This document shows, piece after piece, positions 56,982 through 64,000 of a stretch of DNA of 64,000 nucleotides (positions within the stretch are counted from its first letter, which is position 1; every line of letters begins with the position of its first letter). The notes under the pieces were generated by a model that worked only from the letters and a program-made list of their open reading frames with translations, ran no database searches and was not told the origin of the DNA. Source of the stretch: Clostridiales bacterium (GTDB lineage: Bacteria; Bacillota; Clostridia; Caldicoprobacterales; DTU083); NCBI GenBank assembly GCA_012842605.1, contig DUSN01000080.1, positions 62,001 to 126,000 on the forward strand, written 5' to 3'. The translations under genes were made by a program, and so were the position numbers.

Positions 56982-58880
56982 GTGCAGACACAAACATCCC
57001 CCAAACAGAATATAGGATATAGAAGAAACTTGGCCGTAGAACTGCTGGATAAGGATAAACGCAAGCAATATCTTCATGCAAAAAAGCATGGTCTGCCGGA
57101 TATTTTGAAATATATGTACCGTCCTGTTCTGAAGGATTGCAAGGTAGTTGCCGCATCAATAGTCTATGCGTTGGCTGCCGGGGTTCTGCCCCTCTTGTCA
57201 GTCTTCATTGTAGAAATACTGGTACGGTTATTGATGCAAAATGATGCATCACCGGAAAGGCTTATTACGGCTGCAGGCATTTATGCAGCGGCATTTTTCC
57301 TGTGTACAGCCATTTCTGCCCAGCTAAAAAACAGATTTTATTCCTACTTTATGAGGCTGAGAATCCTCTTTATGAACAGGATAATGGAACAGTACATGAC
57401 AATGGATTACGGTTTGTTTGAGAATCCCTCCTTTCTTGATGATGCAAGTATTTGGCAGCGCTGTCTGTATAACAACGCCAATGGCCTGGAGGGCACCTAT
57501 CACAGGATATTTGAGATGGGTGGCACCTTGGTTTCAGCAGTACTTCTCGGCGGGCTGCTCATACTGGTCAGTCCGTGGATTGCACTGTCAGGCATTCTGT
57601 TTGTTATAGTCTTTTATCTTGTTCAGAAGAATATCGCTGTGTACAAGCATGAACGAAGAGAAGAGCTTCAAAGAGCAGCCAGAAGGTCGCAGTGGCTTTC
57701 GGGTGAGGCTTCCGACTTCCGCTATGGAAAGGATATGCGCTTATTCAAGATGGCAGGCCGCTTCGAGCAGGCTTTCCATCCATTGATCCGGGCTTACGAG
57801 AAGCTGTATAAGGCATTTACCAGGCGTGAGCTTCAGCTATCGTTCATTGAATCTGCTGCGTTGATTCTCATCGACATAGTAAGCTTTCTTGTGCTTGCAT
57901 CAAAGGTGCATGCCAATGCCGTTTCCATTGCTGAGTTTGTCATGCTCCTCACTGCAGTAACTGTTTTTACTCAAACCATTCAACTCTTTGCCCAGGGTCT
58001 TGCATTTATAAAAAGTGAGACCATGTATGTCGGAGATACCATTGACATTATGGAGGCTGATCTTGTTTCCACCGGAGGAGAAAACCATGTTCCGGGCAGC
58101 GGTCCGGTCAGCATTGAACTGCGGGATGTTTCATTCCATTACCCAGGCTCTGACACAATAGTCCTGGAACATTTGAATCTCTATATTCCTGCGGGAGAAA
58201 AATGCGCGCTTGTGGGTGTAAACGGCGCAGGAAAGACAACCCTGGTAAAACTCATAACCGGGCTGTATCAGCCTACCGAAGGACAGGTGCTGATTAACGG
58301 GGTGGATGCAGCTACTATACCCCAGGAAGAGATATTCTCCCTGTTTGGTGTGGTGTTCCAGGAGGTTCAGCCGCTGGCCCTGACCATTGCCGAAAATGTA
58401 GCTGCATCAGATACGGGTATTGACAGGGATCGCGTTATAGAATGCCTGAAGCAGGCAGGGCTTTGGGAAAAGGTTTCCAAATTGCCTAAAGGCATAGACT
58501 CGCCCATGCTTAAGGTTATACAGGACGATGGCGTAGTCCTTTCCGGGGGAGAAAACCAGAAGCTTTCCATAGCAAGAGCGCTATACCGTGAAGGAACGCG
58601 AATGATGATTATGGACGAGCCGACAGCAGCTTTGGATGCCCTGGCAGAAGAAAAGATATACCGTGAGTTTGACGAAATTTTGTCAGGCAAGACAGCACTG
58701 TTTATTTCACACCGTCTGGCTTCCACGCGGTTCTGCGACCGGATAGTTCTGCTGGACGGCGGACGAATAGTACAGCAGGGAACCCATGAGGAGCTGCTTA
58801 AAGAAGACGGGCTTTATCAGAAAATGTTTACAGCACAGAGCAAATACTACCGCAGCGAGGAAGGAGAGGCAACGGCATGA
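56982..58880 (+). CDS. ABC transporter ATP-binding/permease, subunit 1
   Basis: 632 residues from GTG 56982 with GGAGG 8 nt upstream. An N-terminal cytosolic lead and six membrane helices (about 50-340) are followed by the ATPase domain: Walker A GVNGAGKTT, signature LSGGENQKL, Walker B MMIMDEPTAALD with catalytic Glu, and H-loop SHR. It is a half-transporter of the exporter type. Its stop overlaps the next start (ATGA), so it pairs with the following half-transporter. The substrate is unknown. Confidence 0.93.
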   Translation: MQTQTSPKQNIGYRRNLAVELLDKDKRKQYLHAKKHGLPDILKYMYRPVLKDCKVVAASIVYALAAGVLPLLSVFIVEILVRLLMQNDASPERLITAAGIYAAAFFLCTAISAQLKNRFYSYFMRLRILFMNRIMEQYMTMDYGLFENPSFLDDASIWQRCLYNNANGLEGTYHRIFEMGGTLVSAVLLGGLLILVSPWIALSGILFVIVFYLVQKNIAVYKHERREELQRAARRSQWLSGEASDFRYGKDMRLFKMAGRFEQAFHPLIRAYEKLYKAFTRRELQLSFIESAALILIDIVSFLVLASKVHANAVSIAEFVMLLTAVTVFTQTIQLFAQGLAFIKSETMYVGDTIDIMEADLVSTGGENHVPGSGPVSIELRDVSFHYPGSDTIVLEHLNLYIPAGEKCALVGVNGAGKTTLVKLITGLYQPTEGQVLINGVDAATIPQEEIFSLFGVVFQEVQPLALTIAENVAASDTGIDRDRVIECLKQAGLWEKVSKLPKGIDSPMLKVIQDDGVVLSGGENQKLSIARALYREGTRMMIMDEPTAALDALAEEKIYREFDEILSGKTALFISHRLASTRFCDRIVLLDGGRIVQQGTHEELLKEDGLYQKMFTAQSKYYRSEEGEATA

Positions 58881-60682
58881 GCAATAAGAGTGAAATTACC
58901 ATAGGAAAAACGCTTAGAATGCTGTTAACCCTGATATGGAAACTGGATAAAGCATACTTTTTCATACTTGTTTTTGCGTCCCTGGCAACTGCCTCCAATA
59001 CCATTTTCAATCTCTTCATACCCAAAATCCTGATTAACGGTTTTGAGTGGGGTTGGAAGGCTGATGAATTTGTCATTGCCATACTCGCCCTTGCTGCAGC
59101 CAAGTATGTATTGCTTCAGCTGAGGGCCTTCAGCGGAAGGCAGGAATCCATACATCAGCACCTATTGCAGGAAAAAGTCCCCATGGCTTTTGCCAAAAAG
59201 GTTATGAGCATTGACTATGCCAACCTGGAAGATGCAAAGGTGCTTGACCTCAAGGAACGTGCAATTTTTCCTGTAACCACTTATGGAGCCCTGCTGCAGC
59301 TCCTGTCCAGCGCAGTGGAATTCTTAGCCTCGTTGTTTACAATAACGACCGTTGCATCAATTCTTGTCTCCTTCAGCCCGCTGTTTACCCTGGCGGTATT
59401 TGTTCTGACTGTCATTGCATTATTGCTGTCCGCCCGTTTTATGAAAGTAATGAAGGATGTTACCGAGAACCTGATTCCAATAAACCGGAGATATGGATAC
59501 TATATTGAGACAGCCAGCGCCCCGTCTTTTCAGAAAGATTATCGAATTTACGGCATGCATCAGGTCATGACCAGGAAAATTAATGAATATACGAATGAAA
59601 TTTACAACTGGCTTAACAACATCTATGTGGTTCAGGGCAATACAGATTCAATTCAGGCCTTGCTAACAGGCATTACCCGATTCATCACCTACAGCTATGT
59701 GGCCCTGCGTGTTTTGTCCAGCCGGTTTGGAATGCAGATAACCTTAGGTGATTTCTCCATAATAGTAGGTGCAGCCGAGTCCTTTGGCAATGCATTCAGG
59801 GGTGTTGTCATGAACCTGATTACAGCAGGCCAGGCTGTCAGCTACTTAAAGCCATTCTTCCAGTTTATGTCCATACCGGATACTGCTGAAAAAAGCGGAA
59901 CGGCAAAACCTGAGCCTCTTCAAACCCTTGCATTTGAAAATGTTACTTTTTCTTACCCGAATACTGATCGCATTGTTCTTGACAACATCTCCTTTGAAAT
60001 TCACAGGGGAGAGAAGATATCCATAGTCGGCCTGAACAATGCGGGAAAATCTACCATTGTAAAGCTTATCTGCAGGCTGTTTGAACCGGACAGCGGCAGG
60101 ATTTTATGGAACGGCACAGACATCCGGCAATTCGATTACGATGCCTATATCGATATGCTCTCCTGTGTCTTTCAGGATTTTCAGCTCTTTCCATTTACTG
60201 TGCGTGAGAATATTGACACGGAATATGCTCGGTTGAATCAGGCTGATAATTCGGAGGGAGTCTGGAAGGTGCTTGATGATGTGGGATTGAGAGCGGCAAT
60301 AGAAGCTCTGCCGGGCAAAATAGACACTTATATGGACAAATCCCTTTATGAAGACGCTTCGGATTTTTCCGGCGGACAAAAGCAGAAAATTGCCATAGCA
60401 CGTTCGATATACAAGAAAGCAGACCTGGTCATTCTGGATGAACCAACTGCAGCCTTGGATCCGCTGGCAGAAAGTGAGGTTTATGAGCATTTCAACGAGC
60501 TTACCAGGAGCAAAACCACGATATTTATTTCCCATCGCATGAGTTCATCCATTTTCTGCGACCGCATTCTGCTGCTGCAGGATGGCAGGATAGCTGCCTT
60601 TGACAGCCATGAGAACCTCATGAAGGGTGACAACCTGTACCGCGAGTTGTTTGAGACCCAGGCCAGGAACTATAGAAATTAA
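58877..60682 (+). CDS. ABC transporter ATP-binding/permease, subunit 2
   Basis: 601 residues. Translationally coupled to subunit 1 by a 4-nt ATGA overlap. Six membrane helices are followed by Walker A GLNNAGKST, signature FSGGQKQKI and Walker B LVILDEPTAALD. The Walker B Glu is present in both halves, so the heterodimer has no obviously dead site. Likely an exporter of a lipid, drug or peptide under the adjacent ArsR-type regulator. Confidence 0.93.
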   Translation: MSNKSEITIGKTLRMLLTLIWKLDKAYFFILVFASLATASNTIFNLFIPKILINGFEWGWKADEFVIAILALAAAKYVLLQLRAFSGRQESIHQHLLQEKVPMAFAKKVMSIDYANLEDAKVLDLKERAIFPVTTYGALLQLLSSAVEFLASLFTITTVASILVSFSPLFTLAVFVLTVIALLLSARFMKVMKDVTENLIPINRRYGYYIETASAPSFQKDYRIYGMHQVMTRKINEYTNEIYNWLNNIYVVQGNTDSIQALLTGITRFITYSYVALRVLSSRFGMQITLGDFSIIVGAAESFGNAFRGVVMNLITAGQAVSYLKPFFQFMSIPDTAEKSGTAKPEPLQTLAFENVTFSYPNTDRIVLDNISFEIHRGEKISIVGLNNAGKSTIVKLICRLFEPDSGRILWNGTDIRQFDYDAYIDMLSCVFQDFQLFPFTVRENIDTEYARLNQADNSEGVWKVLDDVGLRAAIEALPGKIDTYMDKSLYEDASDFSGGQKQKIAIARSIYKKADLVILDEPTAALDPLAESEVYEHFNELTRSKTTIFISHRMSSSIFCDRILLLQDGRIAAFDSHENLMKGDNLYRELFETQARNYRN

Positions 60683-60749
60683 TGCAATAAGAAATATGCC
60701 AAAAAGACGAACATTAATTAAATATATATATAAATAGTTCGCAATTTTA

Positions 60750-60778
60750 TTGACAATCATTTATATATCTGATATATT
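60750..60778 (+). promoter_or_regulatory. Promoter of the purine operon
   Basis: TTGACA (60750-60755), a 17-bp spacer and TATATT (60773-60778), starting transcription just upstream of the riboswitch. Confidence 0.75.
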
Positions 60779-60798
60779 GATAGTGTAAAACTGAACAA

Positions 60799-60865
60799 AC
60801 TCATATAATCCTGATAATTGGTTCGGGAGTTTCTACCGGGCAGCCGTAACTGCCCGACTATGAGT
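60799..60865 (+). promoter_or_regulatory. Guanine-class purine riboswitch
   Basis: P1 is formed by ACTCATA (60799-60805) and TATGAGT (60859-60865). The core follows the purine riboswitch consensus closely: TATAAT at the P1/P2 junction, GTTTCTACC, and the GGGCAG/CTGCCC P3. The base corresponding to position 74 is C (60858, in GACTATG), which selects guanine; adenine riboswitches have U there. It controls purECFM, repressing them when guanine is abundant. Confidence 0.93.
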
Positions 60866-60983
60866 GAATTTTTGCCGCCTCCCGGCTGGATATGGCGCTT
60901 TTTCCTTTTCTCATTTTTCTCCCTTTTATAATTGGAAAAGCAGGCTATTTCAGCCGGTTAATATCTATTTGTTTTTGTAATGG

Positions 60984-61031
60984 AGCGCACGATTCACGGC
61001 TTTGTCGGGGGTCATGCGCTAAGTTTTTTTA
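60984..61031 (+). terminator. Attenuator terminator between riboswitch and purE
   Basis: AGCGCA (60984-60989) pairs with TGCGCT (61015-61020), with AAGTTTTTTT following. It lies 38 nt before purE, so it is the probable expression platform, together with GCCG/CGGC stems at about 60874-60886. Confidence 0.65.
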
Positions 61032-61068
61032 CACATGCTCTGAGATTTATTAATGGAGGTACAATTCA

Positions 61069-61575
61069 ATGACCAACAAATACAAAGTTGCCGTAGTTAT
61101 GGGCAGTGATTCCGATTTTCCCATTCTTAAAAAATGTATAAAAATACTTAAGGAATTTAGTGTTGAAACAGAGGTTCATGTTATTTCAGCTCACCGCACG
61201 CCCAGTCGTGCAGAAAGCCTGGCAAAAAACGCCCAGGCAGAGGGTATAGGTGTCATTATTGCAGCTGCCGGCAAAGCAGCGCATCTGGCCGGAGTGCTTG
61301 CAGCCAATACAATAGTTCCGGTCATTGGACTTCCCATCCATTCTTCTACCCTGGACGGTCTGGATGCACTGCTTTCAACAGTGCAGATGCCCAAGGGAGT
61401 ACCGGTAGCCACTGTTGCCATAAACGGTGCAGAAAATGCAGCCCTGCTGGCGGTGCAGATACTCTCCCTTGCTCAGCCTGAGCTGAAAGTGAAGCTTCAG
61501 GAGTATAAGGACAAAATGGCACAGGAAGTTGCGGAAAAAGACATGATGATTAAAGAGGAGGTAAAGCAGATATGA
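61069..61575 (+). CDS. purE: N5-carboxyaminoimidazole ribonucleotide mutase
   Basis: 168 residues. It converts N5-CAIR to CAIR in purine synthesis. [19 protein letters not shown] and [25 protein letters not shown] are class I PurE signatures; the catalytic His lies in SAHRTP. GGAGG is 9 nt before the ATG. No purK is seen next to it in the window. It overlaps purC by 4 nt. Confidence 0.97.
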   Translation: MTNKYKVAVVMGSDSDFPILKKCIKILKEFSVETEVHVISAHRTPSRAESLAKNAQAEGIGVIIAAAGKAAHLAGVLAANTIVPVIGLPIHSSTLDGLDALLSTVQMPKGVPVATVAINGAENAALLAVQILSLAQPELKVKLQEYKDKMAQEVAEKDMMIKEEVKQI

Positions 61576-62276
61576 AAAAACTGGAGCAAATATACGAAGG
61601 AAAGGCTAAGAAAGTCTATTTAACTGATAATCCTGATTATGTAATAGTTGAATACAAGGATGATGCCACTGCCTTCAATGGTCTTAAAAAAGGCCGGATA
61701 CTGGGCAAGGGCGTTGTTAACAACCGGGTTTCCAATCACTTGTTCAAGCTGCTGGAAAGCAAAGGCATACCAACCCACTATGTACAGGAAATCAGCGACC
61801 GTGAGACAATAGTAAAAAGAGTGGAAATTGTACCCGTGGAAGTTATCGTCAGAAACATAGCCGCCGGCAGCCTGAGCAAGCGTCTGGGAATTGCAGAAGG
61901 AACCCGTCTGGAACCTGTTGTGCTGGAGTTCTGCTATAAGAATGATGCCCTGGGCGATCCGATGATTAATGATTACCATGTTTATGCAATGAAGCTTGCC
62001 ACTGAGGAAGAAATTGCTGCAATTAAGGTAATCTCTTTAAAGGTAAATGAAATTTTGACAGAATACATGAAAGAAACCGGGGTGGACCTGGTAGACTTTA
62101 AACTGGAATTCGGACGTTTTCACGGAAAGATTATTCTGGCAGATGAAATATCACCTGATACCTGCCGCTTCTGGGACAGCAAAACCGGCCGCAAGCTGGA
62201 CAAGGACCGCTTCCGTATGGATCTTGGAGATGTGGAAGAAGCCTATGCAGACATTATGAAGAGACTGCTGGGATAA
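61572..62276 (+). CDS. purC: Phosphoribosylaminoimidazole-succinocarboxamide synthase
   Basis: 234 residues, a standard length. It joins aspartate to CAIR using [61 protein letters not shown] and [14 protein letters not shown] match SAICAR synthetase. The ATGA overlap with purE gives translational coupling. Confidence 0.97.
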   Translation: MKKLEQIYEGKAKKVYLTDNPDYVIVEYKDDATAFNGLKKGRILGKGVVNNRVSNHLFKLLESKGIPTHYVQEISDRETIVKRVEIVPVEVIVRNIAAGSLSKRLGIAEGTRLEPVVLEFCYKNDALGDPMINDYHVYAMKLATEEEIAAIKVISLKVNEILTEYMKETGVDLVDFKLEFGRFHGKIILADEISPDTCRFWDSKTGRKLDKDRFRMDLGDVEEAYADIMKRLLG

Positions 62277-62302
62277 AAGAGCGGCAGTTATTGATATGCA
62301 AT

Positions 62303-63706
62303 TTGCTAAGAATAAAAGACTATAAGAAAGAGGAATGCATCGTGATAGGCATATACGACAAGAACGGACTGGGAGTTCATGAAATTGTATACTTCGGTTT
62401 GTTTGCCCTGCAGCATCGCGGACAGGAAAGTGCCGGTATGGCTGTATCTGACGGCAAAAATATACTTTATCACAAGGGTATGGGCCTGGTTGCAGAGGTT
62501 TTTGACGATAAGGCAATGTCTGAACTGAAAGGCGGAAAGGCAGCCATAGGACATGTGAAATATACGACGAAAAGTGACAGAATGTACGCTAATGCCCAGC
62601 CTCTTGTTACCAAGTATAAAAAAGGCTCTATGGCACTGGCTCAAAACGGCAGGCTTGTCAACTCCCAATCTCTGAAAAGGGAACTGGAAGATGCAGGTAT
62701 CATATTTCAGACCAATCTTGATATTGAGGTCATAGCCAACCTGATTGCAAGAAATATAGATCTGGGTCTTGAAGAAGCTTTAAAGAAAATGATGAGCAGG
62801 GTGCTTGGAGCTTTTGCGCTTCTTATCATGACAGAGGACAAGCTGATTGCCATAAGGGATCCTCATGGAATTTCGCCTTTAGCCCTGGGCAAGCTTGAGG
62901 ATTCATACGTAGTTGCAGCAGAAACCTGTACATTTGATACCATAGGTGCGGATTATATCCGGGATGTTAAGCCGGGCGAAATTCTTATCATTGATGACAC
63001 CGGCCTTACATCCGTTCAGACACCGGTACCGCTTAATTCGGCATTATGTGTATTCGAATTTGTATACTATGCCCGGACTGACAGCACCATAGACGGCATC
63101 AGCGTTTATATGGCAAGGAAGGAAGCCGGTGCCAGACTGGCTGCAGAACACCCGGTGGAAGCCGATATGGTAATAGGGGTTCCCGACTCAGGCACCACTG
63201 CCGCAATAGGTTATGCAGAAGCATCCGGTATTCCGTATGGAGAAGGCTTTATCAAGAACAGGTATGTCGGAAGAACCTTCATACGGCCCAGTCAGCATAT
63301 GAGGGAGCAGGGAGTAAGGATTAAGCTCAATGCTCTCCGGCGCATGGTAAAGGGAAAGAGGATAGTGGTAGTTGATGACTCCATTGTACGGGGAACTACC
63401 AGCAAGAAAATAGTTGAAATGCTGCGCCTGGCAGGAGCAAAGGAAGTACACATGCGAATCAGCTCACCGCCTGTCCGGTTCCCCTGTTTCTATGGAATTG
63501 ATATTGACACCTCTGACCAGTTAATTGGGTTTTCCTACGATGTAGATGAAATATGCAGAATTATCGGTGCTGATTCCCTGGGATACTTAGGCCTTGAAGG
63601 GCTGATGAAAACCGTTGAGGGCAGCGGATGCGGATTCTGCCGCGGTTGTTTCAACGGAGACTATCCGATTGATGTAAATGTCCATGCACAAAATCCGGAG
63701 GTATGA
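62303..63706 (+). CDS. purF: Amidophosphoribosyltransferase
   Basis: 467 residues from TTG 62303, 471 from TTG 62291. It makes phosphoribosylamine, the first purine step. The catalytic Cys is in EECIVIGIY; from TTG 62303 the propeptide would be 11 residues, the same as in Bacillus subtilis. The PRPP loop is VVVDDSIVRGTTS. Cysteines in ALCVFEF, FPCFYGID and CGFCRGC suit the [4Fe-4S] Bacillus-type enzyme. GTG 62342 has the only good SD (AAGAGGA), but it would remove the Cys, so the initiation site is odd. Confidence 0.92.
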   Translation: MLRIKDYKKEECIVIGIYDKNGLGVHEIVYFGLFALQHRGQESAGMAVSDGKNILYHKGMGLVAEVFDDKAMSELKGGKAAIGHVKYTTKSDRMYANAQPLVTKYKKGSMALAQNGRLVNSQSLKRELEDAGIIFQTNLDIEVIANLIARNIDLGLEEALKKMMSRVLGAFALLIMTEDKLIAIRDPHGISPLALGKLEDSYVVAAETCTFDTIGADYIRDVKPGEILIIDDTGLTSVQTPVPLNSALCVFEFVYYARTDSTIDGISVYMARKEAGARLAAEHPVEADMVIGVPDSGTTAAIGYAEASGIPYGEGFIKNRYVGRTFIRPSQHMREQGVRIKLNALRRMVKGKRIVVVDDSIVRGTTSKKIVEMLRLAGAKEVHMRISSPPVRFPCFYGIDIDTSDQLIGFSYDVDEICRIIGADSLGYLGLEGLMKTVEGSGCGFCRGCFNGDYPIDVNVHAQNPEV

Positions 63707-63709
63707 GAA

Positions 63710-64000
63710 ATGGGAATTAATTATAAGGATGCAGGAGTAGACGTGGAGGCAGGTTATGAAGCTGTAAGGCAGATGAAGCAATATGTCTCCAGGACCTTTA
63801 CCCCCAATGTAATAGGCGGAATCGGCGGATTCGGTGGATTGTTTTCATTGGACACCACGGGGATAGAAGAGCCGGTTCTGGTAGCCGGAACCGACGGAGT
63901 GGGCACAAAGCTAAAGATAGCATTTATGATGGAGCGGCATGACACAATCGGTATAGACTGCGTAGCCATGTGCGTTAATGATTTGATCTGCCAGGGAGCC
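63710..64000 (+). CDS. purM: Phosphoribosylformylglycinamidine cyclo-ligase (3' end missing)
   Basis: The first 97 residues of PurM (AIR synthetase) are present; the gene runs off the window. GGAGGT is 7 nt before the [48 protein letters not shown] and [18 protein letters not shown] are typical. It is the fourth gene of the guanine-riboswitch operon. Confidence 0.95.
   Translation, partial: MGINYKDAGVDVEAGYEAVRQMKQYVSRTFTPNVIGGIGGFGGLFSLDTTGIEEPVLVAGTDGVGTKLKIAFMMERHDTIGIDCVAMCVNDLICQGA

Overview
The window looks like chromosome of a moderately AT-rich, anaerobic, probably spore-forming member of the Clostridia (Firmicutes). This rests on strong AGGAGG-type Shine-Dalgarno (SD) sites, GTG and TTG starts, consensus sigma-A promoters, a T-box leader on a glycyl-tRNA synthetase gene, a guanine riboswitch on a purine operon, a single-cluster ferredoxin, an NfnAB-type electron-bifurcating pair, glutamate 2,3-aminomutase and many small clostridial hypothetical proteins. 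I saw no rRNA, tRNA, CRISPR array, prophage or intact insertion sequence. I cannot name the species.

Layout. 1-1.1 kb: end of an EAL-PilZ cyclic-di-GMP protein. 1.7-6.6 kb: a giant secreted protein with a GH16 domain and a second TIM-barrel domain. 6.9-13.9 kb: DNA repair (UvsE, PolX), an acetyltransferase, glutamate 2,3-aminomutase, HflX and a ferredoxin. 14.1-15.7 kb: glycyl-tRNA synthetase with its T-box. 15.9-20 kb: HPr, an acetyltransferase, a CPBP protease and a MASE3-type membrane SpoIIE phosphatase. 20-25.9 kb: two small-repeat proteins, an AprX-like protease behind an SD-masking hairpin, a split heptose kinase/adenylyltransferase pair, and a cysteine desulfurase divergent from a DUF3343 protein. 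25.9-31.1 kb: a beta-propeller protein, a possible coat protein, a CAP protein, a GT4 glycosyltransferase and endonuclease III. 31.2-42.4 kb: a P-loop/Asp23 protein, NfnAB, a CE15-like esterase, glutamate dehydrogenase, 8-oxoguanine glycosylase, a DUF554 protein and guaB-guaA. 42.6-46.4 kb: Bcp peroxidase, Na/Pi cotransporter and an MFS permease.

46.5-55.6 kb is an accessory sugar-catabolic island. It holds a LacI regulator, two matching 12-bp palindromes and a strong promoter, the scar of a deleted ABC sugar importer, and then a cytosolic set: transglutaminase-like protein, GH29 fucosidase, CBM9-like protein, a second GH29 and a GH130 phosphorylase-like protein. This is the best candidate for a poorly described system. 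55.7-60.7 kb: an unusual large ArsR-type regulator in an operon with a heterodimeric ABC exporter. 60.7-64 kb: guanine riboswitch and attenuator, then purE-purC-purF-purM (purM runs off the end).

The purine genes (purECFM, guaBA) and the glutamate/NADPH genes (nfnAB, gdhA, eam) are core metabolism. The glycan island is a self-contained intracellular pathway whose original importer appears to have been lost.
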